Shown piece after piece: positions 46,742-55,790 of a DNA stretch of 64,000 nucleotides. Location of the stretch: positions 248,001 through 312,000 of the forward strand of contig CAWHGB010000005.1 in NCBI GenBank assembly GCA_963828855.1. The letters are read 5' to 3'. Source of the DNA: CAVVEQ01 sp963828855. Lineage in GTDB: Bacteria; Chloroflexota; Anaerolineae; Anaerolineales; Anaerolineaceae. Under the pieces are notes generated by a model. That model was not told the origin of the DNA. It did no database searches and worked only from the letters and a program-made list of their open reading frames with translations. Position 1 is the first letter of the stretch; each line of letters begins with the position of its first letter. The position numbers were made by a program, and so were the translations under genes.

Positions 46742-47598
46742 GCCGTGCAATGCGGATCTATTACTTTGCTATCCTGGGGGCAATTGGCGGGTTGCTCGCC
46801 TGGCAGGTGAGCAATTACCTCGGGTTGTCGTTTTTCGGCAACCTGTATATAAGCGAGCTGGGTGTGGGAGCGCTGATCGGCTTTCTGATCGGTGGGTGCA
46901 TCGGGCTTTCCGATGGATTGATGACCAGAAACTATCACCAGATGTGGCAATCGGGGCTGGCAAGCGGCCTGCTTGGCATGGCTGGTGGTGCCGTTGGGCT
47001 GCCGATCGCGGAAGCTGTTTTCCAGATGACTGGCGGGATGCTTTTCAGCCGGATGATCGGCTGGGGCATCTTCGGGCTGGCGATCGGGTTCGCCGGTGGA
47101 ATCAAAGGCGGCTCGCAAGCCTGGAAAAGCGCGTTAGGAGGTCTTCTGGGGGGAGCTGTGGGGGTGCTTCTGCTGGAGGTTTTTCGCACGCTCGTCAAAT
47201 CCCCGGTCTATGGAAAGGGTGCGGGGTTGCTTTTGCTGGGCGCGGGGATCGGTGGGTGCATCGCACTCTTTACCTACCTGCTCACCCGTGCCTGGTTCGA
47301 GGTGACCAGCGGCAAGATGCAGGGCACCGAGTTCATCCTGGATAAATTCCTGAAGAAAGGCGGACCCGCGGCTTTCATCGGCAGCTCCGCGATGAAATCC
47401 GATATCGTCCTGCCTGACCCGGATATTGCCCCCCAACATGCCATCCTGCGCGGGGCGGATACATACTTCCTCTTAAAAGACCTGAGTCTCGGGGGAACCT
47501 TCATCGACGGCAGAAAGGTCGAGGAGGCTTCGTTGCGGGACGGGCAGACGATCAGCCTGGGACACACGAAGGTCATTTACCGGGAGAAGAGAGGCTAA
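46738..47598 (+). CDS. Multi-TM protein with C-terminal FHA domain
   Basis: 286 residues. ATG at 46738 follows AGGAGG by 7 nt. The N-terminal 200 residues are Gly-rich membrane helices, about six (YYFAILGAIGGLLAW, LGVGALIGFLIGGCIGL, MIGWGIFGLAIGFAGG, GAGLLLLGAGIGGCIALF). After a short linker an FHA domain spans about 212-284: FIGSSAMKSDIVLPDPDIAP, QHAILRG, LKDLSLGGTFIDGRKV. The core Ser/His/Asn binding positions are partly changed (QHA present, NGT replaced by GGTFIDG). FHA domains bind phosphothreonine peptides. In this operon it may bring phosphorylated clients to the membrane where the RING protein sits. No kinase gene is in the operon. Confidence 0.88.
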   Translation: MSRAMRIYYFAILGAIGGLLAWQVSNYLGLSFFGNLYISELGVGALIGFLIGGCIGLSDGLMTRNYHQMWQSGLASGLLGMAGGAVGLPIAEAVFQMTGGMLFSRMIGWGIFGLAIGFAGGIKGGSQAWKSALGGLLGGAVGVLLLEVFRTLVKSPVYGKGAGLLLLGAGIGGCIALFTYLLTRAWFEVTSGKMQGTEFILDKFLKKGGPAAFIGSSAMKSDIVLPDPDIAPQHAILRGADTYFLLKDLSLGGTFIDGRKVEEASLRDGQTISLGHTKVIYREKRG

Positions 47599-47600
47599 CC

Positions 47601-48746
47601 ATGAACAAGATCATTTCAAGAATTTTCGCCTTTTTCATCTGCCTGGGATTGATCCTTTCTGTGTCGGCAGCACCGGTGTATGCCGAGGATGAGCCGGTTG
47701 TGCGGATCACCCAGGTGGATACCTCGCGATTCCCGCTGGTGACGGTCTATATCTCGGTCACCGACGCGAACGGGCAGCCCCTGCCGGTAAACCCAGGGGC
47801 ACTGGTGGTGATGGAGAACGGCAAGGCGGTCGAAGCGCAACTTTTACAGGGTTCAGGTGAAGCGGGTCCGGTCACAACGCTCCTGGTTATGGATACCTCG
47901 GGAAGCATGGCCACTGGCAAGAAACTGATTCACGCCAAAGAGGTGGCAAAGGATTTCATCGGCCGCATGCGCGCAGGCGACCAGACCGGCATCCTGGCTT
48001 TCAACACGGATCTGACTCTTTCCCAGGCTGTGACGGATGATACCCAAGCGCTCAATAACGCCATCGATAAACTCGCCGCGAAGGGCGATACCGCCATGTA
48101 CGATGCCCTGGTGAAGGGTGAGGACGTCCTGTCGGATGTGCCCGGGCGGAAGGCGATCGTTGCGCTGACCGACGGGATGGATAACCGCAGCTCCATCGGA
48201 GCCGCGGAGGTGATTGGTAAGATCGCGGCCAGCGGGTTGACAATTTCAACCATCGGCCTGGGCGACGCGAATCAGACTGGCGGGAGCCAGACCGCGCTGG
48301 ATGAAAAAGCGCTGAAGTACCTGGCGGAAAATAGCGGCGGGCTGTATAGCTTTGCCAAGGATCCCGCAGCACTGGCTGCGATCTATGAGCTCTACCAGCG
48401 CGGGCTGCAGAGCGAGTACGCGGTGACCTACACCTCACCCTCCGACCTGCGTGATGGGCTCAACCGTGCGCTCTCGGTCTCGCTAAACGAGCAGGCGTCC
48501 GCGGCGCCGGCGAACTACAACCCCGGCGGGCTGGTGCCCGAGGTGGGCCAACCGGCTGCGTGGGGGGCGTTCCTTGGGATGCTGGGATTCCTCGTGCTGC
48601 TGCTCTTCGCACCAACGATTATCAAAGAGGTGCGAATCCGAAGGGAAACTGCACCCGCGAAAACCGCAAAACCCTCCAAAGGAGCCGAACCTTCAGGGAA
48701 AGTGAAGCTGAAGGAAGCGCCTCCGAAGAGGATCAAGTTGAAGTAG
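47601..48746 (+). CDS. VWA-domain membrane protein
   Basis: 381 residues. Signal peptide at 1-28 (cut after VYAED), a beta-strand domain, and a von Willebrand A domain at about 92-280 with an intact MIDAS: D98-x-S100-x-S102 (LLVMDTSGSM), Thr in AAKGDTAMYDAL and Asp in ALTDGMDNRS. A TM near 318-340 (AFLGMLGFLVLLLFAPTII) leaves a basic cytoplasmic tail (KVKLKEAPPKRIKLK). Outside metal-dependent binding and an inside tail that resembles the tail of the Ubl-E2 suggest it may link surface events to the conjugation machinery; this is inference. It starts 2 nt after the FHA gene and ends the operon. Confidence 0.9.
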   Translation: MNKIISRIFAFFICLGLILSVSAAPVYAEDEPVVRITQVDTSRFPLVTVYISVTDANGQPLPVNPGALVVMENGKAVEAQLLQGSGEAGPVTTLLVMDTSGSMATGKKLIHAKEVAKDFIGRMRAGDQTGILAFNTDLTLSQAVTDDTQALNNAIDKLAAKGDTAMYDALVKGEDVLSDVPGRKAIVALTDGMDNRSSIGAAEVIGKIAASGLTISTIGLGDANQTGGSQTALDEKALKYLAENSGGLYSFAKDPAALAAIYELYQRGLQSEYAVTYTSPSDLRDGLNRALSVSLNEQASAAPANYNPGGLVPEVGQPAAWGAFLGMLGFLVLLLFAPTIIKEVRIRRETAPAKTAKPSKGAEPSGKVKLKEAPPKRIKLK

Positions 48747-48753
48747 AAGTGAA

Positions 48754-48777
48754 ATGCCCGGGCAACCGGGCATTTTT
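48754..48777 (+). terminator. Rho-independent terminator of the ubiquitin-like operon
   Basis: ATGCCCGG (48754-48761), GCAA loop, CCGGGCAT (48766-48773), followed by TTTT. It lies 7 nt after the VWA stop and closes the transcription unit opened at 42322. Confidence 0.92.
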
Positions 48778-48892
48778 GTCTATTAAAAGCACATTCTTAG
48801 GAGTGCCAGCATCGACCAGCGCGATGTCACAAAATATGGGCTACATTAGGAAAATAAGGTCGTGTTATTAACCCCGATTGAAAATCAATAGT

Positions 48893-49448
48893 CTATTCGA
48901 GATTTTCCAGACCACGGTTTTCCCCGGCAAGGTACCTGGCAGTGTTCACGTTTCGTACGGTCATCAACTGGTAATGAGGATGGGAGATGATCTTGCTGAG
49001 ATGGCTTTTATATAGGTTTTTTCGGTCGAGATTCCAGACGATAGCCCCCGGCACGTAGAATAGATTAATAAAATCCCATTTCACTGGTAGATCAGAGAGG
49101 ACCTTTTCTGTATCTATTTCCGGGAAGAGAAATGCCACATCCGTTCTTTGCTCATCATTATTTTTCCAGGCGGCTGGGATGGACTTGACGATTCTTAGTC
49201 ATTTCTCCTACCGACTTTATCAAGGTGGGGATCTCAAACCCCAACTCTTTTTTCAAACCAGTTTCCACCTTCCTGCGTATCTCTACAGCATCCTCTCCTG
49301 TTTCAAACAGAATATTCCCGGAGTTGAGATAGGAGGAAACCCGAATATACCCCTGCCGCTCAAAAAGCTGCCTGAGTGTTCCCATTTCCACGCGGCGCAG
49401 TGTACCTACGTTGATACCTCGTAGGAGGGCAATGTATTGTATTTTCAT
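48893..49448 (-). CDS. DUF1697 protein (frameshifted)
   Basis: About 184 residues, the usual family length. The N-terminus MKIQYIALLRGINVG is the DUF1697 hallmark, then RVSSYLNSGNILFETGED. Near 49155 one base must be changed so that HPS passes into WKNNDEQRTDVAFLFPEID, after which the frame ends at 48893 with HLSKIISHPHYQLMTVRNVN and the conserved Arg/Asn region. Function in this family is unknown. It stands alone, convergent with the ubiquitin-like operon. Confidence 0.88.
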
Positions 49449-49613
49449 TGATATTTGAATGTGTACCTTTACTGTAATTTAACAGATGTTCTTTGGGTGA
49501 AGCGTTCTGCGAAACCCGCCGCAAAAAAATCACTCATAAAACGCTTCCACCTAACAGATGATATTCCAGGGAATGCATAGGTAAGTTCGAGTAGAAGTTA
49601 GTCTTGTATTATT

Positions 49614-50468
49614 TTAGACGGATCGCAATGTAATCAGCGTGATCTCCGGCCTGCAGTTCCAGCGCAGCCAGACCACGTTGACCCCCAGCCCGCGGTTGAC
49701 GTGCAGAACCATATCCTTCACCTGGTAGGTTCCAGAATAATATTTCCTGAAGTAATTCCCGCGGATGGGCACACCCAGGAAGGGCAGCGCTACCTGCCCG
49801 CCGTGGGAATGCCCGGAGACCTGCAGCGCGAATTTCCCTGTCGCGGCAGCCTGGTCGGCAAAATCCGGCTCATGCACCAGCAGGATACCAGGGGTCGAGC
49901 CGGGCGGAATCTTCGCCAGCACCTGGTCCAGCCTATCGGCGTGCACCTTAACCGAATCCACCCCCGCGATCCACAATTCGGCTTTGCCTTTCTTGATCGG
50001 AATGGCATCATTCGCGAGATCGGTGACCCCGGCTTGTTTCAATACCTGCCTTACCTTGCTAGCCCCCGCCCAGTGGTCGTGGTTGCCAAGCGAGACCACC
50101 ACGCCATCTTTTGCCTTCAGGGCTCTTAAATTCTCGGCGAGCGGCGCGGCGAAGCGCTCCAGGTCGTAGGAGACCAGGTCCCCTGGGATGGCGATCAAGT
50201 CGGGTTCGAGCGTGTTAACCATCCCTACCACGCCCGCCAGGCGCGCGGGGGTTAGCCATTGACCCAGGTGCAGGTCGGCGATGACCGCCACCCGGTAGCC
50301 GTCGAAGGCTTTATCCAGACCGCGGATATGGACCGTCAGAGTGACGGTATCGAAGGCTTTGGGGTTGAAGCCATCCGCGCGAAAGACCGATTGCATCCGG
50401 GCGCTAGCCAATTGGATCTGTCTGCGCAGGTGGAAATTCTTCTCGTTCGGTTCCCTGATTTCGCTCAT
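49614..50468 (-). CDS. Calcineurin-like metallophosphoesterase
   Basis: 284 residues. The five metal-binding motifs are intact: ADLHLG (DxH), GDLVSYD (GDx), GNHDHWA (GNHD), LLVHEPDF and SGHSHGGQ (GHxH). The spacing and the tail (VNRGLGVNVVWLRWNCRPEI) match the UDP-2,3-diacylglucosamine hydrolase-like and YkuE subgroup of membrane-peripheral phosphoesterases. No N-terminal TM is seen in this frame, unlike YkuE. The substrate is unknown; phospholipid or lipid-linked phosphates are possible. It is divergent from the thioesterase gene. Confidence 0.9.
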   Translation of the reverse strand: MSEIREPNEKNFHLRRQIQLASARMQSVFRADGFNPKAFDTVTLTVHIRGLDKAFDGYRVAVIADLHLGQWLTPARLAGVVGMVNTLEPDLIAIPGDLVSYDLERFAAPLAENLRALKAKDGVVVSLGNHDHWAGASKVRQVLKQAGVTDLANDAIPIKKGKAELWIAGVDSVKVHADRLDQVLAKIPPGSTPGILLVHEPDFADQAAATGKFALQVSGHSHGGQVALPFLGVPIRGNYFRKYYSGTYQVKDMVLHVNRGLGVNVVWLRWNCRPEITLITLRSV

Positions 50469-50543
50469 AAAATTTCCTGTATTGAGAATACCACAATCCC
50501 TCTAAACCCGGATACAATCAAGCCCGTTATGTTGGAGACCTCC

Positions 50544-51299
50544 ATGCAAAAAACCGCCTTCCTCACCGTGCAGGCATTCGTCGAAACACAAAATGTGGAT
50601 TTCCTGGGCTTGTGGCGCCCCTCCCGCATGCTGGAGCACCTGATCGATACCGCCTCCAAACATGCCGCCATCCTGGGCTATAGCTACGAAGACCTGGTGC
50701 AGCAGCGCATCGTCTGGGTGCTCTCGCGACTTAACGTACATTTCTACCGTCGCCCGGGGATCGGCGAGGAAGTCTCCACCCGAACCTGGATCAAGGGCAT
50801 CCAGCAGAAGCTCTTTTTCCTGCGCGATTTTGAAATGAAGGATAAGACTGGCGAACGAGTGCTGGCGGCATCCTTCGCCTGGCTTCTGATCGATACCGGC
50901 ACGCGGCGCATCCTACCGGCTGCCTCCATGCGGGTGACCCTGCCCGACCCCCACGGAGAAAGTGCCCTGGATGAGCCGCTGGAGAAGCTCAACGCACCGG
51001 AAGGGATGCCGGAGGCTTTCAGCACACCGGTCACATATGGGATCGTCGATATCCTCGGCCACGCCACCTCCGCGCGTTATGTGGATTGGATTTTCGACTG
51101 TTTCCCCCTGGAGACATACCGGGAGAAGCAAGTTTCGCAGCTCCGGCTCAATTTCATCCACGAGGTTCTGCCCACCGAGCGGGTTTCCATCCGCGCGGCC
51201 AGGCAGGAGGGAACTGACCCGGAGAATTGGCTGATTGCTGGGGAAAACCTGAGCAGCGGTGAACGGGCATTTGAAGCAGCCTTGACCTGGGCGAACTAA
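50544..51299 (+). CDS. Acyl-ACP thioesterase (FatA/FatB family)
   Basis: 251 residues, two hotdog domains in one chain. The N-terminal hotdog (about 1-135) holds LIDTASKHAAILGYSYEDLV and WVLSRLNVHFYRRPGIGEEV; the second (about 145-250) holds HATSARYVDWIFDCFPLETY, the region with the catalytic Asn/His/Cys or Asp positions in the plant enzymes. It hydrolyses acyl-ACP to free fatty acids. ATG at 50544 follows TTGGAGACC; an in-frame ATG at 50529 is possible, whereas the longer frame to 50259 overlaps the divergent gene. Free fatty acids could feed the DegV/FakB-like protein at 62.3 kb. Confidence 0.9.
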   Translation: MQKTAFLTVQAFVETQNVDFLGLWRPSRMLEHLIDTASKHAAILGYSYEDLVQQRIVWVLSRLNVHFYRRPGIGEEVSTRTWIKGIQQKLFFLRDFEMKDKTGERVLAASFAWLLIDTGTRRILPAASMRVTLPDPHGESALDEPLEKLNAPEGMPEAFSTPVTYGIVDILGHATSARYVDWIFDCFPLETYREKQVSQLRLNFIHEVLPTERVSIRAARQEGTDPENWLIAGENLSSGERAFEAALTWAN

Positions 51300-51560
51300 G
51301 AAAACCAAAATTTTTAACCACGAAATAACCGAAAAACACGAAAAAACCGCATTGTTTTAATGATGGATGACAGGAATAAAACCGCCCAACAAAAACCGAA
51401 TTGTTGATGCCGGGAACAAAAACGGTTCCCGCCCTACGCCGAGATGTTTTTTCCAGACAACCATTCAACCAATCAACCAATCCAACTCTTCTCCCCTCTT
51501 GAAAAACGATAACAAACGTGCAATAATAATCATGAATATGATTGTTTATGAGCGTTTGAT

Positions 51561-52335
51561 TTGAATACCTCCATTTCCAGCCAGGAACGCCAGAATGAGA
51601 TCCTGCAGGTTCTCCTGCGCGGACAGCGCATCAGCACCGGAGATATCTGCGTGCAATTCGGCATTTCAGAAGCCACCGCCCGCCGCGACCTGGAAACGCT
51701 TGAGCAGGCTGGCAAGATCCAGCGGGTGCATGGCGGGGCGATCCTGCCTGCAGGGATGCCGCCCGAGCTGCCCATCCTGCAGCGCCAGGATGAACAGTTG
51801 AGCGAGAAGATGAGCATCGGGCGCGCGGCAGCCGCCCTGGTGGAGGATGGCGAGACGGTCTTCCTCGGTTCCGGTTCCACGGTACTTGAAGTTGCCCGCG
51901 CGCTGCGAGGTCGGCAAAAGTTGACCGTGATCACCAATTCGCTGCCGGTGATCAACGCCCTGGCCGGGCAGGAGGGCATCAGCCTGGTCTGCCTGGGCGG
52001 GATGCTGCGCGAGTGCGAGCTCTCTTTCATCGGGCACATCACCGAGCAATCGCTGGCGGAAGTGCGTGCGGATAAGGTCATCATGGGCACGCGCGCGATC
52101 AGCCTGGAGCACGGGTTGACGCATGAATACCTGCCCGAGACGCTCACCGACCGGGCAATCTTTAAGGTCAGGGCGTGAGGTGGTGATCGTCACCGACCAT
52201 ACCAAGTTCGGTCGCGAAGCCACCGCGCTGCTCGCGCCGCTCAACGCCATCCAAACAATCGTGACCGACAGACAGATCCCGCCGGATTTCCTGAAAGCCG
52301 CCCGCAAGGCAGGCATTCGCGTGGTGACCGCGTAA
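51561..52335 (+). CDS. DeoR-family sugar-locus regulator (frameshifted)
   Basis: About 257 residues after correction. A DeoR-type HTH lies at residues 8-60 (RQNEILQVLLRGQRIST, FGISEATARRDLETLEQ), followed by the sugar-phosphate-binding domain (FLGSGSTVLEVARAL, VITNSLPVINAL, ADKVIMGTRAI). Near 52170 one base must be added or removed so that AIFKV continues as REVVIVTDHTKFGREATALL. TTG at 51561 is the likely start. Members usually repress the adjacent catabolic operon until a phosphorylated sugar binds. It leads the sugar locus that runs to 61.1 kb. Confidence 0.9.
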
Positions 52336-52339
52336 AAAA

Positions 52340-53334
52340 ATGGACCTCGAGCGGTTCTTTCCCCAATCCAAGCTGCAGGTGCCACAGACCGATGTACCCC
52401 GGCCGCGCTTTCCGGCCATCGACGCGCACAATCACCTCGGGGAGGATTTCGGCGGAGGTTGGGAGAACCAGCCGTTTGAGGAGCTGATCGACTTGCTCGA
52501 TGAAGCCGGGATCGCGCGTTACGTCGATCTCGACGGCGGCTGGGGCGAGGAGCTGCTCGATTCTCATTTAAAACTTTTTAAAGAGCGCGCTCCGCAGCGA
52601 TTCCAGGTTTTTGGTGGCGTGGATTGGTCACGCTGGCATGACCTGGGCGAGCAATTCCCCGATTGGGCTGCCTGCCAGGCTGCGGGTACAAAAAGAACGC
52701 GGGGCGGAGGGTTTGAAGATCTGGAAGCCCTTCGGGCTGCACGTGAAGGACCACAACGGAAAGCTGATGGATGTGGACGACCCGCGCCTGGCTCCCATCT
52801 GGGCGACAGCCGGCGAGTTGGGGCTTCCGGTGATGATCCACGTAGCCGACCCGGTGGCATTCTTCGATCCTATCGATGAAACCAACGAGCGTTGGGAGGA
52901 GTTAGGCGCGCATCCAGATTGGGCGTTTACCAGCCCACCCTTCCCGCCATTTATACACATTTTGGAGGGGCTGGCCAACCTGGTCTCCGCCCACCCGCGA
53001 ACCACCTTCATCGGCGCGCACGTGGGGTGTTACGCTGAGAATCTGGCCTGGGTCGGCGCTCTGCTGGAACGCTGCCCGAATTTCTACGTGGATATCTCCG
53101 GGCGGATCGGGGAGCTGGGCCGCCAGCCCTATACGGCGCGCAAGTTTTTCCTCCGCTATTCCGACCGCATCCTCTTTGGCTCGGATATGGGTCCCTACCC
53201 GGAAGCCTATAAGACTCATCTACCGCTTCCTGGAGACGGAGGACGAGTATTTCAACTACAACCTGACCCCCAACCCCGCCCAGGGGCGCTGGTATGCCTA
53301 CGGGATCAATCTGCCGGAGGAAGTGCTTGAATAA
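52340..53334 (+). CDS. Amidohydrolase (Amidohydro_2/TIM-barrel) (frameshifted)
   Basis: About 330 residues after correction. Metal-binding pattern: H-x-H in AIDAHNHLGE, His in MIHVADP, His in FIGAHVGCYAE and Asp in ILFGSDMGP. Near 52675 the reading moves from FPDWAA to RLRVQKERGAEGLKIWKPFG, and near 53215 from MGPYPEAY to YRFLETEDEYFNYNLTPNP, ending at 53334. The family includes 2-pyrone-dicarboxylate lactonase and fuconolactonase-like enzymes, so a sugar-lactone or deacetylation step is possible. It lies 4 nt after the DeoR gene. Confidence 0.82.
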
Positions 53335-53406
53335 AGTGTATTTTGAAAATGCCGTGCGGGTGCTGGGTACCCCGCGATGAGAAAACAAACAAGGAATTAT
53401 AACACA

Positions 53407-54429
53407 ATGGACTGGAAACAAACATTCACCTGGCAGGAGATCCAATCCCAACCGGAAGCCTGGGAAGCAGCGCTTCGTAAACTGCACGAATATTCAGTTG
53501 ACCCTGCTGCGCAAAAACCGGCAGAGGGCGAGGTGATCTTCACCGGCTGCGGCTCCACTTATTACCTTGCGCTTTCTGCTGCCGCAGTCACGCAAGCGCT
53601 CACCGGGCTCAGGAGCCGGGCATTGCCCGCCTCCGAGCTCTGGCTGAATCCTGCTTCCTCCTATCCGCAAGGGAAAACCACCCTGGTGGCGGTTTCGCGC
53701 TCGGGCGAGACGACTGAGACGCTGAATGCCTGCCGGTCCTTCCTGGAGGGTAAACGAGGCGACTTGCTCACCTTTTCCTGTTACGCCGATCAACCCTTGG
53801 CGAAGATGGGCAGCCTGAATATTGTGCTGGATTCCGCCCAGGAGCGCTCGGTGGCGCAGACGCGCGCGTTATCCACGCTCTTCCTGGGCAGCCTGGCGCT
53901 GGCTGCCCACTGGTCCGGTGGTGGCGAGTTGATTGACCACCTCGCACGCCTGCCGGGACTCGGGCGGAGCATGCTGGAACGCCACGCCTCGCTCGCTGCG
54001 GAACTGGGCGCTGATCCTGCCGCTGACCGGTTTTACTGGCTGGGCAGCGGCAGTCGTTACGGCCTTGCCTGCGAAGCCAGTCTGAAAATGAAGGAAATGA
54101 GCCTGACCCACTCCGAGCCTTTCCACATCCTGGAGTTCCGCCATGGTCCCAAGAGCATGGTGACCCCCTCAGCGCGGGTGGTTGGGCTGGTTTCCGGGGC
54201 AAATGCCGCCCGCGAGCGACCCGTGCTGGAGGAAATGCGTGCCCTTGGCGGGCAGGTTTTCTGCGTTTCGGAATCCGATGCCGAGATCGAGTACCGCTCG
54301 GGGATTCACGAGCCCTTCCGCGATATTCTATTCCTACCTTTCGCTCAATCCATCGCATTTCACCGTTCCATTTCCAAAGGATTAAATCCGGATCTACCCA
54401 CCAATTTGGACCCGGTGGTCAAACTCTAA
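53407..54429 (+). CDS. SIS-domain sugar isomerase/deaminase (AgaS-like)
   Basis: 340 residues with two SIS domains: about 30-170 (FTGCGSTYYLALSAAAVTQA, VSRSGETTETLNACR) and 195-335 (GSGSRYGLACEASLKMKEMS, FRHGPKSM). This is the isomerase half of GlmS without the glutaminase domain, as in AgaS and related aldose-ketose isomerases or deaminases acting on hexosamine phosphates. ATG at 53407 follows AAGGAATT; an ATG at 53377 lacks a ribosome-binding site. Adjacent transporter, GH4, PfkB and GatZ-like genes fit a role in galactosamine or tagatose-6-phosphate metabolism. Confidence 0.88.
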   Translation: MDWKQTFTWQEIQSQPEAWEAALRKLHEYSVDPAAQKPAEGEVIFTGCGSTYYLALSAAAVTQALTGLRSRALPASELWLNPASSYPQGKTTLVAVSRSGETTETLNACRSFLEGKRGDLLTFSCYADQPLAKMGSLNIVLDSAQERSVAQTRALSTLFLGSLALAAHWSGGGELIDHLARLPGLGRSMLERHASLAAELGADPAADRFYWLGSGSRYGLACEASLKMKEMSLTHSEPFHILEFRHGPKSMVTPSARVVGLVSGANAARERPVLEEMRALGGQVFCVSESDAEIEYRSGIHEPFRDILFLPFAQSIAFHRSISKGLNPDLPTNLDPVVKL

Positions 54430-54441
54430 AGGAGGAAGGAA

Positions 54442-55725
54442 ATGAAAAAGTTGCTGTTTTCTGTTGCCATGGTCACAATCCTGCTGCTGACGGCCTGCGG
54501 GGGCGCCAAGCCTGCCGAACAAGCCAGTACAGGTCCTGTGACCATCACCTTCAGCGCCTGGGGAGCGCCGGAGGAATTGGAGGTCTGGAACCAGATCGTT
54601 ACTGATTTTGAGGCCGCCAACCCGAACATCAAGGTGAATGTGGAGGTCTCCGACTGGGATGCCTACTGGGATAAACTTAAAACCCAACTGGCTGCCAATA
54701 CCCCGCCGGATGTTTTCGCCATGGATGCCCCGCTCTTCCTGGATTACCAGACCCGCGGCGTTCTCGCAAATCTGCAGCCCTACATCGATAAAAACCCGGA
54801 TATGCTGAAGGACGTCTATCCGCAGACTCTGGAAGCCTACAAGACAGCCGATGGCTACTACGGTCTGCCGCGCGATTTCCAGACCATCGTGCTCTTCTAC
54901 AACAAAGACATGTTCGACGCAGCCGGGGTGGCCTATCCTACTGCCGATTGGACCTGGGATGACCTGCGGGCGGCAGCCAAGAAGCTGACCCTGGATACCA
55001 ATGGGGATGGCACCATCGATCAGTACGGCTTTGTCTTCGACCAGTGGGATATGGAGCCCGGCTGGAGCGAAGCGCTCTGGTCGCACGGCGGTGATATCAT
55101 CAGCGCGGATCATACCAAGACCCTGGTGGGGGAGCCGGCATCGGTGAAGGGATGGCAGACGCTCTATGACATGGTCTTTGTGGATAAATCCTCCCCGGAT
55201 GCCAACACCATCGGCCAGTACGGGCTGGATCTCTTCCAGGCCAAGATCGCGGCGATGACCCCCCTCGGGCACTGGGCGGTTCCCGGCTATGATGGAGCAG
55301 GTTTTGCCTATGACGCTGCTCCCATGCCTGCCGGGGATGCCGGACACGCCACCAGTGTGAACAGCGCAGGGTTCGTGGTGGCCAATGCCAGTAAAAACCA
55401 GGACGCAGCCTTCGAGTTCATCAAGTTCGTGATGAGTGAAGCCGGGCAGAAACGCCTGACGGAGCTCGGGTTTGCCATTCCGGTGCTGAAATCCGTAGCC
55501 GAAAGCCCGACATTCCTGGAGCAGAAGAATTCAAAACTCAACCAGCAGGTCTTCCTGGATTCACTGGCTTTCTCCCACATGAAGCCTGTTTTCAAAGGGT
55601 ACGACGAATGGGCAGCAGTGATCGGGGACGGGATGGGAGCTGTTTGGCGCGGCGAGGCTGGATTGGCTGAAACGCTGGCTCAGATTGTACCTGAGGCGGA
55701 TGCGGTGCTGGCAAAGAATAAATAA
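54442..55725 (+). CDS. Sugar ABC transporter substrate-binding lipoprotein
   Basis: 427 residues. Signal peptide with lipobox LLTAC at residues 14-18 and SBP_bac_1 (maltose-type) fold: FSAWGAPEELEVWNQIVTDF, NPNIKVNVEVSDWDAYWDKL, YYGLPRDFQTIVLFYNKDMF, and the hinge region FEFIKFVMSEAGQKRL. AAAGGAGGAAGGAA precedes the ATG. The many aromatic residues (Trp, Tyr) suit carbohydrate stacking. It heads the transporter part of the locus and is separated from the permeases by the hairpin at 55745-55774, which commonly raises binding-protein levels. Confidence 0.94.
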   Translation: MKKLLFSVAMVTILLLTACGGAKPAEQASTGPVTITFSAWGAPEELEVWNQIVTDFEAANPNIKVNVEVSDWDAYWDKLKTQLAANTPPDVFAMDAPLFLDYQTRGVLANLQPYIDKNPDMLKDVYPQTLEAYKTADGYYGLPRDFQTIVLFYNKDMFDAAGVAYPTADWTWDDLRAAAKKLTLDTNGDGTIDQYGFVFDQWDMEPGWSEALWSHGGDIISADHTKTLVGEPASVKGWQTLYDMVFVDKSSPDANTIGQYGLDLFQAKIAAMTPLGHWAVPGYDGAGFAYDAAPMPAGDAGHATSVNSAGFVVANASKNQDAAFEFIKFVMSEAGQKRLTELGFAIPVLKSVAESPTFLEQKNSKLNQQVFLDSLAFSHMKPVFKGYDEWAAVIGDGMGAVWRGEAGLAETLAQIVPEADAVLAKNK

Positions 55726-55744
55726 AATCATCATGTAGAAAATA

Positions 55745-55774
55745 GCTCTGCCCCCCGGTTTCGGGGGGCGGAGC
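55745..55774 (+). terminator. Intercistronic hairpin after sugar-binding protein gene
   Basis: 13-bp stem GCTCTGCCCCCCG (55745-55757) and CGGGGGGCGGAGC (55762-55774), one G-T pair, GTTT loop, no U-run. Likely mRNA-stabilising or attenuating, not a full stop. Confidence 0.7.
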
Positions 55775-55790
55775 GGATTGAAATAATTTC

